A DNA stretch of 43,401 nucleotides from Candidatus Coprenecus merdigallinarum (lineage in GTDB: Bacteria; Bacteroidota; Bacteroidia; Bacteroidales; UBA932). The notes below the pieces were generated by a model that was not told the origin of the DNA, did not search any database, and saw nothing but the letters and a program-made list of their open reading frames with translations. Both the position numbers and the translations under genes were made by a program. Each line of letters begins with the position of its first letter. Positions within the stretch are counted from its first letter, which is position 1. Below are positions 27,668-34,981 of this stretch, in pieces. The DNA is taken from NCBI GenBank assembly GCA_018712545.1, contig DVGV01000045.1, positions 1-43,401 of the forward strand, written 5' to 3'.

Positions 27668-28768
27668 TCATTCACCTGTCAATACTGACTTCGGAATCAC
27701 CGCTGCCTCATTCACCGTATAGCCGTCCCTCTCGTAGAACACCACCACGTCTCCCGAGGGCAGGACAGTGAGGTCGGAATAACCGGCATCGCCCTCCACC
27801 AGGGTCAGACCGTCACTCCAGGTCAGACCGCCGTCCGTGCTCCAGCGCAGAGTCAGGTTGCGGCGGTATTCGGGATCAGCGGCATTGACGAAGAGCAGGC
27901 AGCCGTCCTCTCCCCCGAGACAGGGATAATGGACGATGGCGCCGTTGCAGCCGGGATCAGGCAGAGCGGAATGAGGGTTAGAGGTCCAGGTGCGGCCCTT
28001 GTCCTCCGAGATATGGATCCAGCGCATGCCGCCCTCATTGACCCGGCTGTTGGTCATCCAGCGTCCGTCCGGCAGCTCGATGACCTTCGACTCGTCGGCA
28101 GGGACTATAGGAGTCTCCAGCAGATGCCAGGTGCCGCCGCCGTCGGTGCTCTCTATCAGATGCAGGCCCTTCTGCAGGTTCACCATCGTATGCAGGAGGC
28201 GGCCGTCGCGGGTGGCCGTACCCTGACCGGAGGTAAGGAACTTGAAGTCGCCCCTCCACTCCTCAGGAGCCACCTGGGCCGTGATGTCCTCCGGCTCCGA
28301 CCATGTCTGGCCATTGTCCGTACTACGCACGACGTGGAAAAAATAGACGTCCTTCGCACGGTCATGGTCCATGAAATTGTAGAAAAGGAATACCGTACCG
28401 CTGACCGTATCGGTAATCAGAGAGGGATCGGAGGCAGACTGTCCGTCGGGGAAGTCCACTACCCTCTCCACCGGGCTCCATGTCCGGCCGCCATCGGTGC
28501 TGCGGCGGATGACTATGTTGATGTCCCGGCTCCATTTCAGGTCCCCGCAGGAGGGTACCCGCTCGTCTATCGCAGCTATCAGGCTGCCGTCCGGTGCAGT
28601 AGTGATTGCCGGTATACGGTAGCAGGAGACAGCTCTGGATGTATCCTGAGCATCCACAAAAAACAGTTTCTGACGGGAGATACCGTCATCCGGCCCGTCC
28701 GCGGCTGGACGGGCCGCTGCCGCGAATGCCAGCATCACAGCTGCCGCGGCGGTAAGTACTTTTTTCAT
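27668..28768 (-). CDS. Secreted exo-alpha-sialidase (GH33)
   Basis: This enzyme releases terminal sialic acid from host glycans. The 366-residue protein has a Sec signal peptide (cleavage near residue 20), the YRIP motif with the first catalytic-triad Arg (Arg51), the Asp in VPSCGDLKWSRDINIV, and the nucleophile region around AGYSDLTVLPSGD with its Tyr. Five Asp-box repeats of S/T-x-D-x-G-x-T-W form mark the six-bladed propeller: RSTDGGRTW, RSTDNGQTW, ESTDGGGTW, SEDKGRTW and STDGGLTW. No extra carbohydrate-binding domain is attached. It lies 51 bases after the degenerate C10 peptidase gene. No sialic acid lyase or transporter is in view, so use of the freed sugar must be encoded elsewhere or left to other organisms. 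Confidence 0.95.
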   Translation of the reverse strand: MKKVLTAAAAVMLAFAAAARPAADGPDDGISRQKLFFVDAQDTSRAVSCYRIPAITTAPDGSLIAAIDERVPSCGDLKWSRDINIVIRRSTDGGRTWSPVERVVDFPDGQSASDPSLITDTVSGTVFLFYNFMDHDRAKDVYFFHVVRSTDNGQTWSEPEDITAQVAPEEWRGDFKFLTSGQGTATRDGRLLHTMVNLQKGLHLIESTDGGGTWHLLETPIVPADESKVIELPDGRWMTNSRVNEGGMRWIHISEDKGRTWTSNPHSALPDPGCNGAIVHYPCLGGEDGCLLFVNAADPEYRRNLTLRWSTDGGLTWSDGLTLVEGDAGYSDLTVLPSGDVVVFYERDGYTVNEAAVIPKSVLTGE

Positions 28769-28819
28769 ATTCTTCTTATAATCAATCTATCGTAGACAAT
28801 GATATCCGGGACACTCCCT

Positions 28820-29371
28820 TCAGGCTCCGGACGGTAAACTCCTCGATTGCGGCTGCCACTGGTCATCATGGTAGCGCAGGGGCATATTGTCCCAGTCGTA
28901 GGCATGTCCCAGCTCCACTTCATCCACCCATGCCCCGTAACTCACAGTAGTATAGCCGGGCAGAGTTCCCGTACCTCTAACAGGCCACTTGTGGTAACGC
29001 ATGACTATGGCCAGCGCCGTAGCCGTGCAGCCAGTCAGGCTGAGAGCTCCGTTCACCTCCGGACAAAGTCTGTTGTACGGGTCACTCTGGTCCCACAGGG
29101 CTGTCTCCAGCACCTTCACCGGAGTCCCGGGGCCGGAAGTGTTGTTGAATACATAGAATGCGGCGTCCTCGGACGGGAGGCCGGCCGGAACGGAGCTGCT
29201 GCACCGCACTATTCTCAGGGAAGGCGCCGAAACCGGACTGATGCCTGCATGGCGGGCTGACCGGAAAAAAGCGGCGGCCGTTTCCTCCGCCTGCCCCCGA
29301 CTCACTTTCTCAGCCTGCGCCGCCTGTAGACAGGACAGCAGCAGGACTATGGAGACAAGTATTTTTCTCAT
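28820..29371 (-). pseudogene. Degenerate streptopain-like (C10) cysteine peptidase
   Basis: The 183 codons keep a signal peptide, part of a Spi/C10 propeptide (ending AFYVFNN), the family stretch WDQSDPYNRLCP, and the catalytic Cys115 in LTGCTATALA. Full C10 enzymes run about 400 residues or more and need a later His in a GHAW-like motif; here the protein ends soon after YDWDNMP. Two losses are visible. Between AFYVFNN and KVLETALWDQ the usual GFVIVSAD segment of about 50-60 residues is missing in frame, and after DDQW the sequence runs quickly to a stop. In another frame past that point, AAAIEEFTVRSLKGVSR looks protein-like, as if another fragment were joined there. It cannot be an active protease. 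Confidence 0.8.
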
Positions 29372-29389
29372 AATTTCTATTTGTTTAAC

Positions 29390-30418
29390 TTAACGTTCAA
29401 GACGGGTGTATACGCTCAGGGGCAGAATACGGCCGAAGTCGTCCTGGAGGACCAGCTCTCCGGAAGTGCGGCGGCCTGCCGGACCGAAGGCACAGGCCAC
29501 GAGGGTATCCGCGAGCATGGCCGAATAGCCGTTGGAATAGAGGTTCAGCACCAGGAAGCTGTTCATCGGGGCGAGGATCCGGGCGCAGCCCTTGAGGATG
29601 TCGTTCAGGCACTCGTCCAGCTTCCAGCGCTCTCCGTCCGGGCCGCGGCCGTAGGCGGGAGGGTCGAGGATGATGCCGTCGAAACAAGCTCCGCGACGGA
29701 CCTGACGGATGACGTACTTGAGGGCGTCGTCGATGGTCCAGCGGATGCCGTCGAGGGAGGATATCTCCATATTGTGCCTGGCCCAGGTGACCACCTGGCG
29801 GACTGAGTCGAGGTGGGTGACGTCGGCGCCGGCGGCCTTTGCGGCCAGGGATGCGGCACCGGTGTAGGCGAAGAGGTTGAGTACCCGCGGAGGCTGGGCG
29901 ACACCCCTTTTTATATTGTTGGCACGCAGACGGGCCACCTGCCTGTAGATGAAATCCCAGTTCGGAGCCTGTTCCGGAAAGACGCCCACGTGCTTGAAGG
30001 CCGTGAGGCCCAGGCGCAGGTGCAGGTCCGCACCGCCGCACTCCGCGAGGATTTTTGCCGCTGCCGCTTCTTCGGCGGTTCCGGTTCCGCCATTCCCGCT
30101 GACTGCCGTCCCGGCCGCAATGCCTCCGGGATTTTTCACCGCCGGCAGCCTGTAGGTGATGTTCCACTGCTCCTGCATCCGCCCGAGCATGGTCCACACC
30201 CCGCTGTCCTCCTTCCCCGCCTTGGAGAAGCCGGCCCCGGGAGTAAACGCCGTCTGCGCCCTCCTCTTCCACTCCCCTTCGGGCAGCGCCTTGTCCCACA
30301 GCGCCTTCGGCTCAGGTCTTATCATCGTATAACGTCCGAAACGCTCCAGCTTCTCGAATCCGCCGGAGTCTATCAGCTGGTAATCGCCCCAGCTCTCAGA
30401 TGGTCTTTCTATATTCAT
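29390..30418 (-). CDS. RlmI-like SAM-dependent methyltransferase
   Basis: A class I methyltransferase of the group that includes RlmI (23S rRNA m5C). The catalytic half shows VLNLFAYTGAASLAAKAAGADVTHLDSV, the motif I region for S-adenosylmethionine, and FDGIILDPPAYGRGP, the DPPAY motif IV of nucleic-acid methyltransferases. The usual PUA domain is not apparent and a low-complexity Gly/Ala insert (AAGTAVSGNGGTGTAEE) interrupts the N-terminal half. I set the start at the ATG at 30418 because the -7 box TATCTTTG lies just before it; the frame's earlier Met at 30445 would be upstream of the promoter. rRNA as substrate is inference. The C10 pseudogene follows after 18 bases. Confidence 0.83.
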   Translation of the reverse strand: MNIERPSESWGDYQLIDSGGFEKLERFGRYTMIRPEPKALWDKALPEGEWKRRAQTAFTPGAGFSKAGKEDSGVWTMLGRMQEQWNITYRLPAVKNPGGIAAGTAVSGNGGTGTAEEAAAAKILAECGGADLHLRLGLTAFKHVGVFPEQAPNWDFIYRQVARLRANNIKRGVAQPPRVLNLFAYTGAASLAAKAAGADVTHLDSVRQVVTWARHNMEISSLDGIRWTIDDALKYVIRQVRRGACFDGIILDPPAYGRGPDGERWKLDECLNDILKGCARILAPMNSFLVLNLYSNGYSAMLADTLVACAFGPAGRRTSGELVLQDDFGRILPLSVYTRLER

Positions 30419-30422
30419 GCGC

Positions 30423-30430
30423 CAAAGATA
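30423..30430 (-). promoter_or_regulatory. -7 box directly before the methyltransferase start
   Basis: TATCTTTG on the minus strand is a full match to TAnnTTTG and is separated from the ATG at 30418 by only four bases (GCGC). Transcription should begin at or next to the start codon, giving a leaderless message. It also decides the start choice for the gene. Confidence 0.6.
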
Positions 30431-30530
30431 CGGAATATTTTTCACTGACTGATTTTACTTCCGCCCTTCCCGCAGGTCTATATAGCAGAACGTTTTCCGG
30501 AAAGCACACAGAACATGTAGAACTTTAAAT

Positions 30531-30538
30531 TATTTTTG
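30531..30538 (+). promoter_or_regulatory. -7 box directly before the 30543 gene
   Basis: TATTTTTG matches TAnnTTTG and lies four bases (ACAC) before the ATG at 30543, the same spacing as the divergent methyltransferase promoter. The message is again predicted to be leaderless. Confidence 0.55.
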
Positions 30539-30542
30539 ACAC

Positions 30543-30917
30543 ATGACTACGTTTGTAAAATCCACGATAACTGCCGCTGTTGCAGCCCTTTTGCTGACAT
30601 GCGGAAACTTCGGTGCGGATGCCCGCCGGGCACACCGCCACATTCATCCCGTCCCCTGTCGGACAGTCATAATCTCTGCCGTACCTCCTGTGACAGTGCG
30701 GGTTCACAACCATTTCAACAGAGAGGAGCGGCTGCAGATGGCCCTGGTGTACCTGCGGGGACATGACTGCCTGACTGTCGGCCGTTACGCCCGGATGACC
30801 GGACTTGAGCGGAAGATCGCTAAGGCCGAGCTCGAAGCATTCGCACACGAGAGGCACAATCCCCTGTGCGCTGTACAGAAAAACAGCAGACGGGTGTACG
30901 TACTGAGGACAAGGTAA
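30543..30917 (+). CDS. Small exported protein with winged-helix-like C-terminus
   Basis: A 124-residue protein starting with a hydrophobic signal sequence (TAAVAALLLTCGNFGADA), then a His/Arg/Val-rich segment (RRAHRHIHPVPCR and VPPVTVRVHNHF). The last 60 residues (LRGHDCLTVGRYARMTGLERKIAKAELEAFA, then RRVYVLR) have the helix-helix-strand-strand look of a winged-helix fold, which would be odd for an exported protein; this is only pattern reading. It overlaps nothing, and its stop is followed at once by the ATG of the sigma-factor remnant (TAAATG), so it heads a small operon with the sigma remnant, the anti-sigma remnant and the Spy-like protein. I do not recognise a function. Confidence 0.65.
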   Translation: MTTFVKSTITAAVAALLLTCGNFGADARRAHRHIHPVPCRTVIISAVPPVTVRVHNHFNREERLQMALVYLRGHDCLTVGRYARMTGLERKIAKAELEAFAHERHNPLCAVQKNSRRVYVLRTR

Positions 30918-31247
30918 ATGATGGACCGGCTGCAGGAAAAGCACATAGTCACGACGATAAAGACCGACCCGGGGCGCGGATTCAGAATGCTCATGGGTCG
31001 GTACGGAGAGCCAGTCTACTGGCATATCCGCCGCCTGGTGGTCTCGCACGACGACGCGGAGGACGCAGCACAGGAGACATTCATCCGGGTATTCCGGTCC
31101 ATCGGCCAGTTCAGGAAAGGCAGCTCGCTCAAAACCTGGATCTACAGAATCGCCACGAACGAGGCGCTGCGGATACTGGAACGCCGCCGTCAGGAACTGG
31201 TACCGCTGGACACCCCAGGCTCCGGAGGGTTTCTTCGGAAATCTTGA
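30918..31247 (+). pseudogene. ECF sigma factor cut after region 2
   Basis: The 109 codons hold a normal ECF sigma-70 region 2: RYGEPVYWHIRRLVVSHDDAEDAAQETFIRVFRSI, with the DAEDAAQETF signature for core RNA polymerase binding, then SLKTWIYRIATNEALRILERRR. Region 4, which reads the -35 element and makes up the second half of about 170-180 residue family members, is absent. The frame leaves the family at about 31215 (VPLDTPG) and ends after a frame change. At that point the DNA enters another gene's reading frame. A sigma factor without region 4 should not support normal promoter recognition. Confidence 0.82.
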
Positions 31248-31515
31248 AGAAAAGGTATGGGAAAAGGTAAGGGCAGATGCCGCTGTAGAAGAGGCCAATT
31301 CGGGGAATATCCGCAGAAGACATCCATTCAAGCTGCCCCTCGTGATAAGCTCGGCTGCGGCAGCGGCGATAGCCATTTTCCTAGCATTCAGCCTGTGGCT
31401 CAACAACATGCAGCCGGTGGAGATGAGCGATATCGAATCCGCCTTCAACAATCTCTGCGAAGAGGACCGGACCTACATGCTGGAAGTCTACAGCTCGGAC
31501 ATATTCATGAATTAA
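31216..31515 (+). pseudogene. Anti-sigma-like membrane protein, N-terminus lost
   Basis: In the +1 frame relative to the sigma remnant, a 99-codon stretch reads QAPEGFFGNLEEKVWEKV, then a single membrane helix (LPLVISSAAAAAIAIFLAF) and a short extracytoplasmic tail ending SSDIFMN with a stop at 31513. PEGFFxNLEEKV is the usual start of the conserved part of small membrane proteins encoded beside ECF sigma genes in Bacteroidales. No start codon precedes it; it begins inside the sigma frame. A deletion joining the sigma gene to its neighbour explains both losses. Confidence 0.68.
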
Positions 31516-31534
31516 CTTTTTAAATTTTAAGATT

Positions 31535-32032
31535 ATGAGAAAAATACTGATTGACCTGCTGCTGATTGCCGCCGCCATGACCCTCGTCTGCACCACTGCG
31601 GATGCCCGTCGTCACGGAGCCCAGGACCGCAGTCAGCGCATATCCCGAGAGGAGCTGATCCTAGTACAGGCAGCCCATATCGCCGACAGACTGGGCTTAG
31701 ACAAAAAGACGACTGAGCGTTTCACCGAGACATACTGCAGCTTCCAGCAGGAGATCTGGAATCTCGGCCCCCGTCCCGGCAGACTCAGTCCCGATGCCGG
31801 AGAGGAAGAGACAGGCGAGTACCTCCGCAGCCGCTTCGCCCAGAGCCGCCGTATCCTGGACCTGCGCGAGAAATACTACCACCTGTACAGCGAATTCCTT
31901 ACCCAGAAGCAGATACAGCAAATCTACCGGATAGAGCGGGAGATGATGGACCGCCTCTCAGGACGCGGAAAAGACAACGCTGCCCATGGTCCGGAACAAA
32001 AACCTGCTTACGCACCGGGCAAGAGACATTAA
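31535..32032 (+). CDS. Small exported Spy/CpxP-like helical protein
   Basis: The 165-residue protein has a signal sequence (LLLIAAAMTLVCTTADA) and a helical body with ERFTETYCSFQQEIW, ILDLREKYYHLYSEFLTQKQIQQIYRIEREMMDRL. The LTQKQIQ motif near the end is the LTxxQ signature of Spy/CpxP periplasmic chaperones or metal-stress sensors, whose family is all-helical and of similar size. In Bacteroidales such genes commonly follow an ECF sigma and anti-sigma pair, exactly as here. With the sigma pair broken, its expression probably depends on another promoter; I see none clear in the 19-base gap. Confidence 0.72.
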   Translation: MRKILIDLLLIAAAMTLVCTTADARRHGAQDRSQRISREELILVQAAHIADRLGLDKKTTERFTETYCSFQQEIWNLGPRPGRLSPDAGEEETGEYLRSRFAQSRRILDLREKYYHLYSEFLTQKQIQQIYRIEREMMDRLSGRGKDNAAHGPEQKPAYAPGKRH

Positions 32033-32058
32033 AGAACATCTCCTACTCCGGAACCTCC

Positions 32059-32146
32059 ATCAGCCTCTGCTCAGATAAAACGGCAGCGTTAATCATGCAT
32101 GCAGCCTTACGCCTGCCTTCCTTTTCTGCCAGAGGCTGATTTTTGT
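32059..32146 (+). terminator. Terminator-like long hairpin after the Spy-like gene
   Basis: ATCAGCCTCTG at 32059-32069 pairs perfectly over 11 bases with CAGAGGCTGAT at 32130-32140, followed by TTTTG. The 60-base interior is not plain: GGCAG at 32082-32086 can pair with CTGCC at 32113-32117 and a self-complementary ATGCAT lies between, giving a branched fold. It may be a terminator or the end of a small structured RNA. Confidence 0.5.
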
Positions 32147-32653
32147 CCGAGGCCGCACGTCATAACTTCACAACCACTTAACAATCAATACCCTACGGAA
32201 ACGTCTAGTGCTTTTGTCCATTTTAAAACCGATCTGTTATCCCTACTTTTCGCTTATCTCGCTGTCGAACAACGCTATACACAAATTCTCCGATTACAGA
32301 CTCAATACTATTTCCGACCGACAGGATGTTGCAACCCCGCTCAGAGCATACTGTAGACCGGATGAAAGGGCAAATACTGTCAGGCACTGCCTTCAGTCTG
32401 TTATCCTTATCTCCGAGCAACAAACTGATAATCAACAACTTTACTCAATAAACATTTTACAGACTCGAGAAAAATACCGCGAGTCTGTTAAAGCCATAAA
32501 TTAGATAAATCGCTCATCTTCAGAGATTTTACACACTTCAAACGAAAACAGACACCTCCGGTACCTCTCCAAGGGGTCAGGCGCCGTCAGTAAGACAAGG
32601 AAGACACACCGAAGAGATGCTTATTTTCTGCAAGGTTATTCCGGAGATTTTTG
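32147..32653. other. Gene-poor, AT-richer spacer before pgk
   Basis: About 500 bases with lower GC than the surrounding genes. Two short frames (32099-32356 and 32208-32504) have Ser/Leu/Gln-rich products without domains or signals, and I do not accept them. One clear structure is present: ACAGACTCG at 32459-32467 pairs with CGAGTCTGT at 32480-32488, with flanking TTT/AAA extending the helix by several pairs. No tRNA, tmRNA, RNase P or known riboswitch pattern is recognisable. Confidence 0.5.
32459..32488. repeat. Inverted repeat hairpin in the pgk upstream spacer
   Basis: Perfect 9-bp arms (ACAGACTCG/CGAGTCTGT) around the 12-base loop AGAAAAATACCG, extendable outward with one mismatch. No T-run follows on the plus strand, so it is not an ordinary terminator there. 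Role unknown. Confidence 0.6.
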
Positions 32654-32661
32654 TAATTTTG
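32654..32661 (+). promoter_or_regulatory. -7 box of pgk
   Basis: TAATTTTG matches TAnnTTTG and lies 22 bases before the pgk ATG. The same context, a T-run followed by GTAATTTTGCG, recurs before the lactate permease gene (37095-37102), so both look like strong housekeeping-type promoters of this organism. Confidence 0.6.
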
Positions 32662-32683
32662 CGGCCGATTAATTTTAGGAATT

Positions 32684-33934
32684 ATGCAGAACATAGACTC
32701 TTATGACTTTAATGGCAAGAAGGCCATTGTGAGAGTGGATTTCAACGTTCCGCTCGACGCCAATTTCAACATCACTGACGACACACGTATCCGCGCCGCG
32801 ATTCCCACCCTGAAGAAGGTACTGGCAGGCGGAGGTGCTCTCATCATAATGTCCCATCTCGGGAAGCCGAAGGGACCCGCTGAAAAATTCTCCCTAAAGC
32901 ACATCATCGGCCGCATCGAGGAGCTGCTCGGCACTAAGGTACAGTTCGCTCCCGACTGCATGAAGGCTGACGCTCAGGCCGCTGCTCTGAAGCCCGGCGA
33001 GGTGCTCCTGCTCGAGAACCTGCGTTTCTACGCAGAGGAGGAGGGCAAGCCCCGCGGACTGGCCGAGGACGCCACCGACGAGGAGAAGAAGGCCGCCAAG
33101 GCTGCCGTAAAGGAGAGCCAGAAAAAGTTCACCGAGCACTTAGCCTCATACGCTGACTGCTACATCAACGACGCATTCGGCACGGCTCACCGCGCCCACG
33201 CCTCCACAGCCCTCATCGCCAAGTATTTCCCCAACGACAAGATGTTCGGCTACGTGATGGAGGGCGAGATCAAGGCCATCGACAAGGTACTGGGCAATCC
33301 CCAGCGCCCCCTGACCGTCATCCTCGGCGGCGCCAAGGTATCCTCCAAGCTCGGCGTCATCGAGCACCTGCTCGACCTGGCCGACAACATGATTATCGGC
33401 GGCGGCATGGTCTACACCTTCATGAAGGCCCAGGGCGGCACCATCGGAACCTCCCTCGTAGAGGACGACCAGCTCCAGACAGCCCTCGACACCCTGGCCA
33501 AGGCCAAGGAGAAAGGCGTGAAGCTGTACTTCTCGACCGAGGTAGTGGCCGCAGATGCTTTTGACAACAACGCGCACACCCAGATCTGCCCCTCTAACGC
33601 CATTCCCGACGGCTGGATGGGCATGGACGCCTCCCCCAAGGCTGTAGCCGAGTGGAAAGAGGTCCTGCTGGGCTCCAGGACCATCCTTTGGAACGGTCCT
33701 GTAGGCGTGTTCGAGATGCCCAACTTCGCTCACGGCACCAACTCCATAGCAGAGATCCTCGCTGAGGCCACTGAGAAAGGCGCCTTCACCCTCGTGGGCG
33801 GCGGAGACTCCGTAGCGGCTGTGACCCAGATGGGCTATGCCGACAAGGTGAGCTATGTGTCCACAGGCGGCGGTGCGATGCTGGAGTTCCTGGAAGGCAA
33901 AGAACTGCCCGGAATTAAAGCCATTAGAGAATAA
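32684..33934 (+). CDS. pgk: Phosphoglycerate kinase
   Basis: The glycolytic enzyme that makes ATP from 1,3-bisphosphoglycerate. Family marks are [21 protein letters not shown] for the substrate-binding N-domain, [23 protein letters not shown], the nucleotide-binding [15 protein letters not shown] and the C-terminal [14 protein letters not shown]. The 416 residues include a charged insertion ([29 protein letters not shown]) usual in Bacteroidetes. It is monocistronic: its own -7 box in front and a strong hairpin right after the stop. Confidence 0.98.
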   Translation: MQNIDSYDFNGKKAIVRVDFNVPLDANFNITDDTRIRAAIPTLKKVLAGGGALIIMSHLGKPKGPAEKFSLKHIIGRIEELLGTKVQFAPDCMKADAQAAALKPGEVLLLENLRFYAEEEGKPRGLAEDATDEEKKAAKAAVKESQKKFTEHLASYADCYINDAFGTAHRAHASTALIAKYFPNDKMFGYVMEGEIKAIDKVLGNPQRPLTVILGGAKVSSKLGVIEHLLDLADNMIIGGGMVYTFMKAQGGTIGTSLVEDDQLQTALDTLAKAKEKGVKLYFSTEVVAADAFDNNAHTQICPSNAIPDGWMGMDASPKAVAEWKEVLLGSRTILWNGPVGVFEMPNFAHGTNSIAEILAEATEKGAFTLVGGGDSVAAVTQMGYADKVSYVSTGGGAMLEFLEGKELPGIKAIRE

Positions 33935-33947
33935 TCAGATTAAACGG

Positions 33948-33985
33948 TCCGCCGGAGCTTCAACCGAGTTCCGGCGGATTTGTAA
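33948..33985 (+). terminator. Terminator of pgk
   Basis: TCCGCCGGA at 33948-33956 pairs perfectly with TCCGGCGGA at 33970-33978, with a 13-base loop and a following TTTGT. It separates pgk from the transporter gene that starts at 33995. The TAATTTTT just behind the stem, at 33983, is a weak promoter-like match that may start the next genes. Confidence 0.75.
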
Positions 33986-33994
33986 TTTTTACCG

Positions 33995-34969
33995 ATGAAA
34001 GAACAGTTAGAAAGCCTCAACTCCATCTCCATCAACTTCGGGGAGAACGGCATGATGATAGTCAACATCCTGCTGGCCTTCATCATGTTCGGAGTAGCCC
34101 TCGGAATAAAGTTAGACACCTTCAAGAACGTATTCCGCCACCCTAAGTCCATCATCACCGGCATCCTCCTGCAGTGGGTCGGCCTGCCCGCAGTGACCTT
34201 CCTCATCTGCCTGGCCCTGAACCCCTGGATAACCCCGATGGTGGCCCTCGGCATGATACTGGTTGCCTCCTGCCCCGGCGGCAACATCTCCAACTTCATC
34301 TCCTCCCTGTCGAAGGGCAACGTCGAGCTTTCCGTGAGCATGACAGCCGTGACCACCGCCTTCGCCCCGCTGGTCACCCCCCTCAACTTCTACGTCTGGG
34401 GGACATTGTACTACAGCGCTATCAGCGCCTCCGGCGACATTCCCCGGCTGGTCATCCCCTTCCTGCCGATGCTCTGGCAGATACTCCTGCTCCTGGGCAT
34501 CCCCATTGTCCTGGGAATGCTCTTCGCCCGGTATTTCCCCAATGCCACGAAGAAGATCACCAAGCCGGCGCAGACCCTCTCCATCCTCCTCTTCCTGGTG
34601 ATGGTGGTGGCCTCCTTCGCCCAGAACTTCCAGCTGTTCATCGACAACATTATCTTCATTTTCTGCATCGTACTGGTGCACAACGCCGCGGCCTTCGCCA
34701 CCGGGTACTTCGGAGCAATGGCGGGCCGCCTGCCGCTGAGGGACCGCCGCTCCGTGACCATCGAGGTCGGCATCCAGAACTCCGGCCTGGGACTGGTGCT
34801 GCTGTTCAACCCGGCCATCTTCCCTCCGGAGATATGGCACGGGCACTACGGCGGAATGCTCTTTGTCACGGCATGGTGGGGCATCTGGCATATCATCGCG
34901 GGACTCACGCTGGCAGCCATCTTCCGCAGGCATCCCCTTCCCGAGGACAATGTCAAGGCGGCAGCATAA
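33995..34969 (+). CDS. BASS-family sodium symporter
   Basis: A 324-residue, roughly ten-helix transporter of the bile acid:sodium symporter family, which moves organic anions with sodium. Two family signatures are visible: ASCPGGNISNFIS in the first half, the crossing region with sodium ligands, and TIEVGIQNSGLGLVLLF in the second half, whose Glu and Gln also bind sodium. Despite the family name many bacterial members carry other anions such as pantoate or keto acids, and nothing here identifies the substrate. The acyltransferase gene starts 12 bases after its stop, so the two are likely co-transcribed. Confidence 0.92.
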   Translation: MKEQLESLNSISINFGENGMMIVNILLAFIMFGVALGIKLDTFKNVFRHPKSIITGILLQWVGLPAVTFLICLALNPWITPMVALGMILVASCPGGNISNFISSLSKGNVELSVSMTAVTTAFAPLVTPLNFYVWGTLYYSAISASGDIPRLVIPFLPMLWQILLLLGIPIVLGMLFARYFPNATKKITKPAQTLSILLFLVMVVASFAQNFQLFIDNIIFIFCIVLVHNAAAFATGYFGAMAGRLPLRDRRSVTIEVGIQNSGLGLVLLFNPAIFPPEIWHGHYGGMLFVTAWWGIWHIIAGLTLAAIFRRHPLPEDNVKAAA

Positions 34970-34981
34970 TTTTCAAGGACA

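Noticed and set aside
32099-32504. Two short plus-strand frames before pgk
   Set aside because: Overlapping frames without domain, signal or ribosome context, in AT-richer DNA that opens frames by chance.
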